This document shows, one piece after another, positions 12,166-22,450 of a stretch of DNA of 64,000 nt. The stretch spans positions 671,501 to 735,500 of the forward strand of contig CAJNDS010001624.1 of NCBI GenBank assembly GCA_905221605.1, read 5' to 3'. Numbering within the stretch: the stretch's first letter is position 1; each line of letters starts with the position of its first letter. Below the pieces are notes generated by a model. The model was not told where the DNA came from. It saw only the letters and a list, made by a program, of their open reading frames with translations, and ran no database searches. Made by a program: the position numbers and the translations under genes. The DNA is from Symbiodinium natans (lineage: Eukaryota; Sar; Dinophyceae; Suessiales; Symbiodiniaceae).

Positions 12166-12860
12166 CTCACTTGCGCGCGGAAGGACGCTGCCCGCGACGA
12201 GATGCACCCGCGAAGCACCATGCTTGTTGGAGATCTGAATGTGCGTGTAGAAGTTGTCGCTGATCCGGCTGGGGATGGGGCCACAACCAGCCTCTGAGTC
12301 ATACTCCTCCTGCCAAGGGTAAAGGAACAACGAGCAAGTTACAGTATCGGACTTTGCAAAAGAAAGGATCAGCACGAGCATCTGGGTCTGACTTTACCGA
12401 AAGGAAAGCAAGAAGGCAGCGCACAAGCACTTCATGCCTCCAGTTCGACTACTCAGCTGCAGAATGCCTGCGCACAGTCACATGCGGCAAGTACCAAGGC
12501 AGATCTTGTTCATCTTGTTCAAATTGCATGAGAATCTAAGCGACGAGCCGCCAGAAACCCCAGCAAGAGCCCGGGCACTCAGAGTATGGCCTTTCAGGAA
12601 TCCGGTTACGATGAGTCCGAAGGTGGCTCAGCTTGCACCAGCCTTTCACATGCCCGGCACCGACGAATGGGAGGAGCAGGAGAGGCCTTGGCAAAGCTTT
12701 GTGCCGTCATAAGCCGTAACTTTCTGTGTTCTTGCCTGGGTTACCTAGGTGAACCACAGCCAATCAGAAGTGAGTGCCGTGCGCCAGCACCATCTGTCAA
12801 GAAGGCCAGCCTCGCCTCCACCTGTACGATGGTAAAGCCATGAATACCCGTGAATACGTG
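12166..12860 (-). CDS. Unrecognised gene, 3' exons including the stop
   Basis: A terminal exon runs from an AG|GAG acceptor (about 12325) to a TGA at about 12166. It has strong GC-ending codons and contains GCGPIPSRISDNFYTHIQI and VHLVAGSVLP. An upstream exon at about 12760-12830 follows a clean AG|GTG acceptor and reads VEARLAFLTDGAGARHSLL. A third piece at about 12695-12720 is possible. I do not recognise the family. Composition and splice borders support real coding sequence, but the joins between exons were not proved. Confidence 0.45.
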
Positions 12861-14256
12861 TCAAAGCCAAAAGGGTGTCCCTGCCTGCATTAGCTTCTTT
12901 CGCAATGTGTTCCGCCGGTTCTTCTTACGAGTTCCCACCTCACAGAAGCCATGACAATATCAACAGAAGAGAAGCAAAGGTTCTGAGAAGGGTTTGATTC
13001 AAAATCACAGTGCAGGGAGAACCCCTATCCAGCTCATCCGAGTCACTAAGCACCACCCGAAATTCCACATGGCCCCCCCCCCACGCATGGAGCATGTTTC
13101 CCCTGTGAGCTTCAATACAATCAATAGTCAGAGCCTCAGACCGCCAAATATGAGAACGCTATCTTAGGGTGCAGAAGGGACAGCTGTAGCCAATGCCGTC
13201 GGACAGACTTAGCCGGGTACAATCAATGACTACCTTTCATCAAACCCCGCTGGCCTCTTTTGCAAGGCAGGATTGCAGAGCACCGGCTTGCAGCTGCAGC
13301 TCTTCCGCCTTAGCAGCGGCAAGACCCATCCAAGATTTGCACGTCGAGCAACGCGAAACAAACAAATGAGCCATGCCAAAAACGGCAACCGCGTCGGACG
13401 TATGCAAAGCTTTGCACACTGAAACGGTCGAGGAAGTGGTGGTAGATGCCTGAACGTGTTTGCAGCATCTGCTCTTGGGCACCTGCGAGTTCTGTCAGAG
13501 AATCGCCTAGACCTTAAACTTCAGTGTCTTCAGGCCTTTCATCTCCGAGTGCTCCGGGCACCAGTACCTGATCGGAGTGCAGACTGTCAGCCCGACGTGT
13601 AATGCCTGAAAAGTGAAAAAGGTTGCCCGAATCGAAGACACATGGCAAGCAGCACTCACACGACACAACAACACTTACGAAGCAACCCTATACGACCCTG
13701 GACCCACCGACTGAATCGTTTACATCCGATCGTCTGGGCGTCGCGCTCGCCGCTGCTGGTGGCATCACAGGCGTCGCATACCAGGACCAATGCTCGGCCT
13801 TCGAATTCTACGTAAGTTGAATGCAAATACGAGTCTGCATTTCTGACCAAAACCTTGAGGCATGCCATGTTAAGATGCAGGCAGACTGCACAAACCCTGC
13901 CGCCATGATGAGTATCCTTAGCCATATCAGCTGTTGCTCGGATACTTCCTGCATTCCTTGCTCGTGTTTTTGTTTTCCTTCTTCTTCTTCTGCTGGGCAT
14001 GGCATGGGGGGCAGGGCAAAGCCCTGACCCACGCGCACGAGTGCGCCCGGGTCCCGTCCGGAGGTCTGTGACACGTGGTGACAGACATACGCAGGAGAGG
14101 ATTCCCCCTTGACAACACTAAAATAACTGTCTAAACACAAAACCAACACTGGTGCTCTAGTTCCCTCTTCTAGGTCGGCAAGAAAGAAAGACGTCGCTCT
14201 CTTACGGCCTTATCTCACAGCACGAAGTGATCCCTGTCTCCATTTTCACCTTGAAC
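12861..14256. other. No firm gene; weak exon candidates on -
   Basis: Minus-strand pieces at about 13270-13340 (…AAAKAEELQLQAGALQSC…) and 13830-13930 are exon-like but unanchored. An 8-C run at 13073-13082 is the only other visible feature. Confidence 0.25.
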
Positions 14257-14319
14257 TCCCTCCACCCACCCACCCACCCACTCACTCACTCACGCGCAAT
14301 GATGTCCCTGAAGTCCTCC

Positions 14320-14359
<40 letters not shown>
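14257..14359. repeat. CCCA/CTCA repeats followed by (CA)n
   Basis: Short CCCAC and TCAC repeats at about 14261-14292 lead into a pure CA run at about 14321-14358. Confidence 0.9.
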
Positions 14360-14594
14360 GCTCATGCCACCAAAGCCATGGCAACCGCCAAACTCTCGCA
14401 AGTTCTGTTGCGCCGAGGCGCTCTGAAACGTGCACCGGCCTACGGGTGGCTTGCTGCCTCTCACTATTTGAATCTGTTCGCGGAGGCTTTCCGCCCCTCT
14501 GTCACCCGGTTCTTTTTTTCCACCTCCCCACTTCTCTTTGCCACTTCCCACCTCTTGCCACACTCCTTGCAACACTCCCTTGCCACCGAGGTGC

Positions 14595-16794
14595 CCAGGG
14601 TGAGGAGCACTCCGAGCAGCGGCCAACCACGGAAGCACTGCCCTCGCGCCAGAAAGACTTAGACTTTGTGACTTTGTCTCACAAGGCAACAACATTCGGC
14701 CCCCCAATGGCCCAATGAATGCCCACAAAATGAGATGCAACTAAAAAGGCAAATAAAGGCAAATAAGCAGCCACAAAAAAATCGAAGAAAGACAGCCCAA
14801 GAGCAGAAAGAGCAGAGACTTCTGGCAAGCGGATGGCAAGGCACTGAGCGCATCTGCGCTCTCTTGTCGAAGACAAAGTTGGCTCCCTGAAAATGTCCGC
14901 CATCAGGAAATGCCTCGCAACCCGGGCCATCCGTACAGTTGAGACATGACATCAGGCGCAGGCACAGATGACAATGCGACTTGAGGTGTTGATTGCCAAG
15001 CCTCAAGGTATCGATGGATGCCACCTTCGAGCTGGAACCTCCCCAACTACAACAGGCCCGCTGGATTCGCGGGTGGCCATGAGTGGGCGCACACAGGGGT
15101 GGAGCTGTCGCCCAAGTCCTTGAGCCTGCGCCTCAGATAGGCTGATGCCTGAGCAGGAAAGAAGCAAAGCAGAGCAGACTGGGCTAGACTTCTTACTCTC
15201 CGACTCACTCCTGCCATACGGCTGCTCCTCACTCATACCTACTCGTACTCACACGCATACCTACACGTACTTATACCTACGGACTCCCCACGTTGATGTG
15301 CCGGCCTTCTCACATCGTATTCCTCCTGTGCCTCAGTAGCTGGGCAGCAGTGTCAACTTCTCGCCTTGTCATCGCTGCCCAATATGTGCCGATCTCAGCA
15401 GGAGAGGATGTGTCTCAGCAAACGAGGCTGGAGCAGTACAGCATCACAGTGCGGCCTCGCAGATCCTGACCAAAAGAAACTCTAAACACGACTACTAGCA
15501 GGCACCAGGACCAGCAAACAGTGGCATCTAGTCATCTAGTCATCAGCCATACCTGTATGTTGTCTTTTACAAATCGAGGCCATTGAGCTGTGTGCCTGGC
15601 AGGGGCCGAGAAGGCGAGCTGATTCTGAAAGCTCATATGGCCTTAGTCCGTGACGTCATGCCCGGATCGATGGCACCATCGAAATGGCCCACATCGTACC
15701 TGCTCAGCCGAAGTGTCGATTGGCCCTCCACTCTCACAAAAGACACAGTATGAAAGTCCGCAAGAGGCAGCAAGAACAATCAGCGAGCACTCGAACGTGT
15801 TCCGCACATCAATGAGTCGCAGCCTGAGAGCGGGAAGATGCTTAGCAACAGAGCCTGCATCGAGGAACTACAAGGAGAGGATATGTTCCGAAATATCCAT
15901 GAGCGCGGACCTTTCAGGCAACAGCATCTAAAACAGCATCTAAGCCATGCGCTCCTCCGAATTTTGATGGAGTTGGGAGTGGAACCTGCACTTTTTGAAT
16001 TTGCCACTGTTCACGACTTTGGCTATGCTAAAATGCCGCTGGCTGCACTCTTGCGGCGACAAGCGCGTCCCAGCCTCCCGACTCCGCACATCACGGCCAC
16101 ACACGATGGTAAGAAGGGGCCAGTGACAGACTAGTGACAGTGCTGATTTCTCGGTTCGAGTCTTCCCACCTCGGTGTGAACGTCCAGTGGCTCCGGTTCC
16201 TGGAGCCCAAAGCCAACGAGCTCTGAAACCTTCAAGGGTGCCCCGACAATATCTGGGTGATTTGCTTTGGCAGAAGCAGGATGAACAGGATGCAACAGGA
16301 CCGGCCTTCTTCACAACAAAGTCAGGGAAGAGGTTCTGATCAGACCTGGGCAGTGATGGGCAGTGGTGCCGGAACAGAGAAAGTGATGTTGCAAGAGCTT
16401 GGCTCTGCCCTTGCATGAAGCATTGGTATCAAGCGAAGGCGGCAAAGACCAAACTGCTGGCTGCCCCAGAGGCTTCTAAAGGTTTCTAAGAGGCTTAAAA
16501 GGCTTCTGGCTAGGCAATGCAGATCTGTCCCAGGCTCGCACGCAGGGCTCCTGAGACAAACGAGCCCCTGGATTGTTGCCAGTACATTCCCCCTTGGGCC
16601 ATCAGACGGCTCAGAGAGAAGTGGAGAAGTCAAACAAGTCCTCTTCCAGTCGATCTGGCTGTCGAAGAAGCTTTGAACGGCAACCTCCACGCCAACACGC
16701 AGACTCTGTTCGATCGTCCGTTCGCTTAATCTCAGAGCTGGGCTTCATAAGCCATCACTGCAGCTGCTGGCCCTTGAACGGTGCCATTGATGCC
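14595..16794 (-). CDS. TSTD2-like: TSTD2/TrhO-type rhodanese protein (UPF0176 family)
   Basis: Nine consecutive small exons join in phase: 15791-15823 (LIDVRNTF), 15649-15699 (YDVGHFDGAIDPG), 15553-15595, 15435-15465, 15306-15331 (TGGIRCEK), 15093-15148 (ASAYLRRRL), 15002-15038 (FQLEGGIHRYLE), 14860-14913 (FPDGGHFQG then FVFDKR) and 14595-14642 (VVGRCSEC, a Cys pair). Upstream exons include 16744-16794 (GINGTVQG, from the conserved EGING site), one near 16640-16700, one near 16200-16240 (VSELVGFG) and one starting at 16074 (RLSPQEC). Bacterial TrhO hydroxylates tRNA uridine-34; human TSTD2 is uncharacterised. The intron after 15435 splits the codon of the catalytic Cys (T|GC). Introns are mainly GC-AG, with some GT and one GA. 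The 5' end and the zinc-finger tail beyond 14595 are not resolved. Confidence 0.85.
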
Positions 16795-17426
16795 CTGAGA
16801 ATTCACACACTTCAGCATTAGAACCTCCTTTGCCAAACTAGCTGGAAGAAGCTCTTCACTCGAAACTGAGGAGAGGGGTACAAACTCCCTCCGCTATGGC
16901 ACAAAGGGACAACAAGTTTTCGCCCCGAGTTCCAAGTAGCTTCTTTTGCCAAAGCGCCTTGAAAAGACCCGGCGGTGCAACAAAGAGAACAGACACACAC
17001 GCGAAACAAACCAATTCTGCCACGTTTGCAGTGCAATCGTTACTTTAGCCCCCAATCGAGCGAACTTCGACAAGTGTTGCAGAGATCGCAATAGCAAGCT
17101 AATGCTCAGCAGCAGCTTTGAGTAGAACAAGGAACCAAGAAACTAAAGACGACAGGCAAGAACTGAGAAAAGCACAAGTACCACACGTGGTTCGCGCTGT
17201 TCCAGTTGACTGCTTCGTCGCTTCACAAGACACACAAAGCAGTTCCGCAGCATGGCTTTGTAAATTTCCTGCCAATCAGGTATCCGCCGAGGCCTCGGGC
17301 CGCAGGTGTATAGGTTGTCAGCTCCCCCCAAGCCCAAAGCCACACATCGGCCCCCTTTTTTTGCCTGGAAAGGTACCCCATGGTACCCCTCCGTGAGCTA
17401 CCACAATCTGAAAGTGGACGGTTCGC
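16795..17426. other. No supported gene
   Basis: It probably contains 5' exons of the TSTD2-type gene on the minus strand, but none could be fixed. Confidence 0.3.
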
Positions 17427-17441
17427 CAGGACCAGGGGGTA

Positions 17442-17446
<5 letters not shown>

Positions 17447-17487
<41 letters not shown>

Positions 17488-17512
17488 CCCCCCCCCCCCC
17501 CCGCCCCTGCCC
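17447..17512. repeat. Poly-C tract
   Basis: About 65 bases are almost entirely C, broken by a T and a G. It lies just outside the 5' LTR of the retroelement. Assembly length here is unreliable. Confidence 0.9.
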
Positions 17513-17538
17513 TCCCCGCTTGCTTGAGGAACCTTGAA

Positions 17539-17543
17539 CCCTA
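17539..17543. other. Target-site duplication, 5' copy (CCCTA)
   Basis: CCCTA sits immediately before the TGCGGAG start of the 5' LTR. The same five bases follow the 3' LTR at 26307-26311. With the flanks joined, the empty site reads ACCCTAAACCC, a telomere-like string. Confidence 0.85.
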
Positions 17544-17819
17544 TGCGGAGCATTGTATAGGTCCAGGTTGGAAGGGTAAAACACCCGCGAACATATTTGG
17601 CTCAAGGCTCAAGGATGGCCGGAAGCTGTCCGTTCGCTCTTAAAAAGTTAGGCCGCTGGGGTTTGGGGTTTGGTTACAGTAAGGGTCCTTTCCCCTCCCG
17701 TTTGGTTACTTTGGGCCTGAGGGATTTTCTCTTGTGGTTCGGTCTGGGGAATTCATTCAGGGCAACTATTGAGGGTGATATTTGGGCTGGCTCCTTGTCC
17801 CCGTGGGTTGCCCCCCGTA
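17544..17819 (+). repeat. 5' LTR
   Basis: 276 bp, starting TGCGGAG and ending CCCCCCGTA. Compared with the 3' LTR it lacks GTTG after TGCGGAG and has six extra bases (TCCAGG) shortly after. Three substitutions, all C/T or G/A, separate the rest. It contains a spliced-leader-like string at 17596-17613. Confidence 0.92.
17596..17613 (+). other. Spliced-leader-like relic in the 5' LTR
   Basis: TTTGGCTCAAG is identical to the last 11 bases of the conserved dinoflagellate spliced leader. It is followed at once by a second GCTCAAG and then GATGG. A CCG string about 10 bases upstream matches the leader start. Tandem truncated leaders are typical of mRNAs that were trans-spliced, retroposed and trans-spliced again. 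Confidence 0.6.
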
Positions 17820-17832
17820 GGTTATGAGCCCA
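17820..17832 (+). promoter_or_regulatory. Primer-binding site for half initiator tRNA-Met
   Basis: GGTTATGAGCCCA begins on the base after the LTR. It is complementary to the anticodon stem-loop of initiator tRNA-Met (…GGGCTCATAACC…). From memory, Drosophila copia has almost the same site (GGTTATGGGCCCA) and is primed by a half tRNA-iMet. This points to a Ty1/copia-type parent. Confidence 0.85.
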
Positions 17833-17886
17833 AATTAGGTTCCCTGCGGTTAAGCGTTTTTCTCAAGGATTCTGGGTTGAGAAGCA

Positions 17887-19179
17887 ATGCCTTCGCCCAA
17901 AAAATGGCTTCAGCCCTCCGTGCATGGTGACAAAAGTGGTGGAGCTGACAGCGGAGTGGATAGTGGTGCAACTGGTTCTCAGGTTGAAGAAGCGGCGCTG
18001 GAAGAAGAAATGCCTGGTACTGCAGAAGAACAACTGGAGGGAACGTCAGTTGCTGGAGACCCCAATGAGGGCATAGATCCCAATGCGGGTATGGTTGAAA
18101 ATGCTGAAGGTGAAAGACGAGCTGTTTCTGTATCACCAAAACCTGGAGAAAAAAGGAACTGGGATGAAACTGGTGGTATAGACCGTGAACTGGAGGCGAC
18201 CGTTTTACGCGTGTTGCTGAGGCATGGGTATCAGCCGTCGACTTCAACTTCGGGCCGAATGGTCGATCAAGGGGCTCAGACCAATCTGAGTGGAGCGGTG
18301 TCGCAAGTTTCCAGGAAACCTCTGAACAAGATAAAAGGGGATCCCTCAGCGAGTTCCATGTGCGATGAAGGCGGTGATGAAAAGGAGACAAAGGGTGCGG
18401 ACAGCTTTGAAGCTGCACCTACTGCTGAATACGCCATGGGGGAGGAGGAGATCCTAGAGATGGAGGTTGAAAGGATGCGCCAGTTGTCTGAAGAGGCGGA
18501 TGAGATGCGCCAAGTCTCTGAAGAGGATGGTTTTCAGAAAGACGAGCATCTGATCCAAGCGTGTGATGGGACAACCTGGGACTGGCATTTCCACGAAGCT
18601 GGGAGACAGTATTATTACTGCCTGGATACGCAGGAGAGCAAGTGGACACTGCCGGATGTAGGTGAAAAGATGGAAAGTGACAAGGTGGTTGAGTCTCTTT
18701 CAGGCAATGGACTGGAGTTGGAGACTGCACTGGGTCCTTCATCGTCTACTCCGACAGCTGAGTCTACAAGGGCGTTCCAAGGTAGTGTAGATAGTGTAAA
18801 TAAGGAATTATTTTCCTCTACCATCGGGGATAGCGGTCTTAGGGGTGGTAAAGCTGCTGAGACCTCGGGTTCTCCAAGGGAGGATAGAATTTCTGGATTC
18901 CAAACAGACATGGCTGGAGAACACCTGGATCGGGAAGGAATCGAAGCACTTTCTGAGGGTGACGCAGCGGTGAAATCTGTGGATCTGGAGGACAAGATTC
19001 CCAATGCGAAGGCGAATGCTGTGTCGGTTACCAAGGAGCAGGTGGGAGATAAAATTTCTGGCATTCAGGAGGTTGGTCCTGGAGATGAGGATGATGGAGA
19101 AAGAAGGTTGTGCGTTACGACTGAGGAGGTTTCTCCGTCGCCATGGATTCCACCACTCAGAGGGAGGCTTCTGGAATAA
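17887..19179 (+). CDS. Element segment a: acidic N-terminus with WW domain
   Basis: 430 codons are open. Residues about 230-258 form a WW domain: TWDWHFHEAGRQYYYC then SKWTLPD, with the two signature Trp residues about 25 apart, a Tyr triplet between them and the closing Pro. WW domains bind Pro-rich or phospho-Ser/Pro peptides and are frequent in RNA-processing factors. The rest is Glu/Gly/Ser-rich and probably disordered. The start is the first ATG after the primer site, 67 bases downstream of it. The true frame probably leaves this segment near 19125-19150, and the last residues here are out of frame. Confidence 0.7.
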   Translation: MPSPKKWLQPSVHGDKSGGADSGVDSGATGSQVEEAALEEEMPGTAEEQLEGTSVAGDPNEGIDPNAGMVENAEGERRAVSVSPKPGEKRNWDETGGIDRELEATVLRVLLRHGYQPSTSTSGRMVDQGAQTNLSGAVSQVSRKPLNKIKGDPSASSMCDEGGDEKETKGADSFEAAPTAEYAMGEEEILEMEVERMRQLSEEADEMRQVSEEDGFQKDEHLIQACDGTTWDWHFHEAGRQYYYCLDTQESKWTLPDVGEKMESDKVVESLSGNGLELETALGPSSSTPTAESTRAFQGSVDSVNKELFSSTIGDSGLRGGKAAETSGSPREDRISGFQTDMAGEHLDREGIEALSEGDAAVKSVDLEDKIPNAKANAVSVTKEQVGDKISGIQEVGPGDEDDGERRLCVTTEEVSPSPWIPPLRGRLLE

Positions 19180-19780
19180 CTGGAGACGCAGTTATTTTGC
19201 TAAAAAAGGACGATGAGGCCTGGAGCGCCAATGAAGCGCGGACTGGTGCGCAAGAGAAAACCTGGAGTGCAGAGGAGGCACGGGTTGAGGCGCATGTGGT
19301 TTCATGTTCCGCGGATGACTGCAACAATGGGGCGCAGGTCTCCGTAGTAGCCGACGATGGAGGCTCACAGGTGGACGCACTAGTGCAGCCTGAAGTTGGC
19401 GGCGAGGAACAGAATGATGAAGGCCACACCGGAGCCAATGGGGCAGCTGCGGCCGACGATGATGGTGTTATTTCCCCCTTGGTAACCATGGAGCCAAAGG
19501 ATCCTACAGTGGAAGAAAATGTGCCTGCTGTAGATGACCAAGAAAAGGACCCGGATGGGGTCTCTTCCTCCAAAAGGGAGGAGACATTGCCGACTGGAAG
19601 TTTGCTGGAAGTCGACACCGTGCAGGCTTCAACAGGGAAGGCAGAGCCTTTGGCAAAAAAGGATGATGGTTCTGTGTCACTGGAGTGCAAGGTGAATGAT
19701 CTTGTGGAACTCACTGGTGTACAGGACGAGCAGCTTGGTCCAATGGTGGAAGCAAGGGCGTTCAAGGGGCCGAAGAAAGT
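19143..19780 (+). pseudogene. Element segment b: acidic spacer, shifted frame
   Basis: It continues the coding signal of segment a in another frame. The protein is Glu/Asp/Ala-rich without a recognised fold and contains repeated W-S-A-E/N-E-A-R motifs (about 19225-19290). The frame stays open to 19937, but the signal passes to the next frame between about 19735 and 19780. Confidence 0.6.
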
Positions 19781-20419
19781 GTGCCGGTTTCTGAACAAAC
19801 GAATGAAGTACCCAATGAGGCAGCCCCAGCTACACATGGAAAGCATTGCTATGAAAAGGGAGATAAGATCACTGGAATTGTTTGCTACATCAATGTGCAT
19901 GGAGCTTATTTGGAATATGGTGATCTGGATGTATTGATTCCTGCGGAAGGGAAAAATACCCTTCTTTTCAAGGTCGGTGATACCGTGCAATCAGAAGTGC
20001 AAAGAGTGGAACAAGATGGTACTGTGATCTTGGACACCTACCTGTTTCTGGAAGAGGATGAAGATGAGGACCCTTCCTCTGCGCTGCGAAAATGGAAAGA
20101 CAGCGGTTCAGGTACGTGGTGGAGAGATTCATGGTATGCTGGTCAATGGTACCAAGATTCCGACGGTCAATGGGACTGGAAGTCGGAAGAATGGCAATCC
20201 TACGAGTGGTTTGCCGATCAGCGGTTATCCTCGGAAGAACGAGATGAAGCCGTTCAAAAACAACTCTGTGGAGAAAAAACTTATAGAGCACTCCTGGAGA
20301 ATGGAAAAAATGAAAAGGAGTATTTGGGCAAGATCACTGGGATGTTGCTGAATCGTCGAATGGACGAGGTCAGAGAGTTGGTGGCAGATCCTGCACTGAT
20401 AAAAACGAAGCTCGACTAG
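19781..20419 (+). CDS. Element segment c: S1 RNA-binding domain + MLLE (PABP C-terminal) domain
   Basis: Residues about 26-88 match an S1/OB-fold RNA-binding domain: GDKITGIVCYINVHGAYLE, then LIPAEG, then KVGDTVQSEVQRV and DGTVIL. Residues about 105-150 are packed with Trp and Tyr. Residues 164-212 match the MLLE domain of poly(A)-binding protein: YLGKITGMLLNRRMDEV, then ELVADPALIKTKLD; KITGMLL is the family signature. MLLE domains grip PAM2 peptides of translation and deadenylation factors. The open frame ends at TAG 20417, inside the last MLLE helix, and a TGA follows one codon later in the same frame. An upstream GTG is the nominal first codon here, but the segment really continues from segment b. 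Confidence 0.75.
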   Translation: MPVSEQTNEVPNEAAPATHGKHCYEKGDKITGIVCYINVHGAYLEYGDLDVLIPAEGKNTLLFKVGDTVQSEVQRVEQDGTVILDTYLFLEEDEDEDPSSALRKWKDSGSGTWWRDSWYAGQWYQDSDGQWDWKSEEWQSYEWFADQRLSSEERDEAVQKQLCGEKTYRALLENGKNEKEYLGKITGMLLNRRMDEVRELVADPALIKTKLD

Positions 20420-20437
20420 CAGTGACTAGCATACAAT

Positions 20438-21545
20438 ATGCTGTGCAATGAAGGTTGGACGCCCAGTGGTACAGAAGATGCAGGTTTGGAAAAAATAAAA
20501 TATCCCCGGAAGCAGTACCACAATGCGCTTCACGACCTGGCACGTCAAAGGAAAAAATATAGTGCAGCGGTCGTAGGTGAAGCAGTGGCAACGTTGCTAG
20601 ACAAGGGAGAAGATGAACACTGGAATGAGCTCTGGTTGGATTCAAAAAAGTTTTTGCAGGAGCTTGATGGTGCGGTTGAAGCTATGCGTGCACGGGAGCA
20701 AAGGCCAATGGAAACCTACCTGGACCCGGACAAGTACAAAAAGGTTTATATGACGCCAAAACCTGTGTCGAAAGGGTATACAAAGCTGTGCAAATTTTAC
20801 AATCTAGGGAGGTGTCGCAATGGAAGCGATTGTCCCTATGAGCATCGTCGTCATGGTGAAGGGTGGCCAGAAAGAGGTCCAAATGAATCCGAGACCAGCC
20901 AAAATACTGGCGATGAGGATGGGGACATCGGTGGCCCTCCAACTGATGAAGGTGCAGTGGATGAGGTACAGCAGGAACGGGAGGATTCAGCCTTCCGAGC
21001 CCAGTACAACTACGGCAAAGGGGCGTCAAAGGGTGAGCCTACATCGGTTGAGCCAAAAAAGCAGATGTGTCTGTACTACAACCGAGAGGGTTGCAAATTC
21101 GGAAATGCCTGCAGATATATCCACGACGACAAAGCGGTATTGGAAGGGACTTGGGAACCTGGCAAATCTTGGGACAATGCCTCCCGAAAGGCCATGAGGG
21201 ATGAAGGGTTCCACCATTGCTGCTTCGACTATTACCTCAAAGGGAAGTGTCGCGTGCGATATGGTCCTTGCAGATTTTCTCACGCTGAAATGTCGGAAGA
21301 TCGACTGACTCGGCTGAAATATTTGGCGAACGTGGCAAACCAGGTCAGGTTCCAAAAAGAAAGAGGACTGGAGATTACAGACAGAAGTACTTTCAAACCA
21401 CCTGTAATTGGGGGAGCTGAATCTTCATCGTCCTCAGCACCGCAGGCGTTGCAAATGACCAATGTGTCCAAAAAGGAAGGTGTGGTCGATACACTGGATG
21501 AAGCAGAAGCAGATGTACAAAAGGATTCGGTTGGCAGAGTCCACC
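20438..21545 (+). CDS. Element segment d: three CCCH zinc fingers
   Basis: Same frame as segment c, restarting at an ATG 18 bases after its stop. CCCH fingers lie at residues 118-136 (C-x7-C-x5-C-x3-H, CKFYNLGRCRNGSDCPYEH), 211-229 (CLYYNREGCKFGNACRYIH) and about 261-282 (C-x8-C-x6-C-x3-H). Such fingers bind single-stranded AU-rich or poly(A) RNA in Nab2, ZC3H14 and tristetraprolin-like proteins. The frame is open to 21634, but the coding signal moves to the next frame between about 21510 and 21545. Confidence 0.75.
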
Positions 21546-22450
21546 ACTGTACTGCTTCAAGATCCAGAAGAGCCAATAGAACATTGGATGGCTCGCAACC
21601 AACACCTGTGGGTATACACACCTCAAGTAAGTGAGGTGATGATCAAGCTTGGTGTGACCAACGTCAAAGAGCTCCAGGAGTATATCTTCGTGGAAGATTT
21701 GGTTGAAAAAGGGGTCAACAAGGTGACTGCCTGCAAAATTCTGAAGCTGGTTGGCGGTGTCCGATACCGGCCAATGTTGCCGGATGTGGCTGTTTCTACC
21801 AATGCGTCGGTACGCGTGGAGCAATCTTCTGGAAGCCGTGAAGCTGGAAGGGATGCAGCGAGAACCATCTCTCAGGTGCGAGAAGCTGAAGGTCACGGTA
21901 CAAAAGAGATGCCGCGAGGGTCGTATAGGGAGATCCTCAACAGCCGCTACTGTGAAGCTTGGACTCTTGAGCAAAGGTCTCCGCTGTGCGTGCAGAAGTT
22001 GCAGTTGGTGGGAATGGGAGTGCCACCGGTTAACCCGCCTAAAAAGGGTTTTCGAACAAGGTCAAACCCCGTGAAGAGGGGACGACCCCTGCTGAATCGG
22101 AAACAGGTACAACGTGTGCCACGTTCTTATTCGAATCGGCGCATGCGGCCAGCAGAGGTCGTGGAAAAGCCAAAGCCGTTGCAACCTCCTCGTGGTGGTT
22201 TATCTTTTCGATTTAGCAGATCATGGGCAGATTTGGAGGACGATGATCATGATGGAGCGTTGGTCTCCTACGCCGCGTCCTCGGGAGAGTCCAGTGCGGA
22301 GGAAGCTGCCGAAGCTCAGAGGTTAAAAGAAGCCCTTTGCAAGAAAGGGATTCAAAGAGAACCAAAAAGGGTGGCAATGTTCCACGGGGTTCTCAAAGCT
22401 CCAATGGTGGGCACCAAACGCTTGGCGAAGAGCGCGACAAAGCGTCGCGG
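21546..22450 (+). pseudogene. Element segment e: SAM-like domain and basic region
   Basis: In the frame open from 21462 to 22679, about 21624-21760 reads as a helical SAM-like unit (SEVMIKLGVTNVKELQEY, FVEDLVEKGVNKV, CKILKLVGG). The domain call is by pattern only. It is followed by Arg/Pro-rich sequence and an AT-hook-like KRRGGRPAKKG near 22440-22475. The signal moves frame somewhere in 22330-22500, possibly at the six-G run at 22449-22454. Confidence 0.5.

Noticed and set aside
17306..17605. Pro-rich or Gly-rich frames over the poly-C tract
   Set aside because: Homopolymer artefact; the frames also run into the LTR.
17822..21974. Open minus-strand frames opposite the LTR element ORF
   Set aside because: They mirror the plus-strand coding sequence; the domains (WW, S1, MLLE, CCCH) are only on the plus strand.
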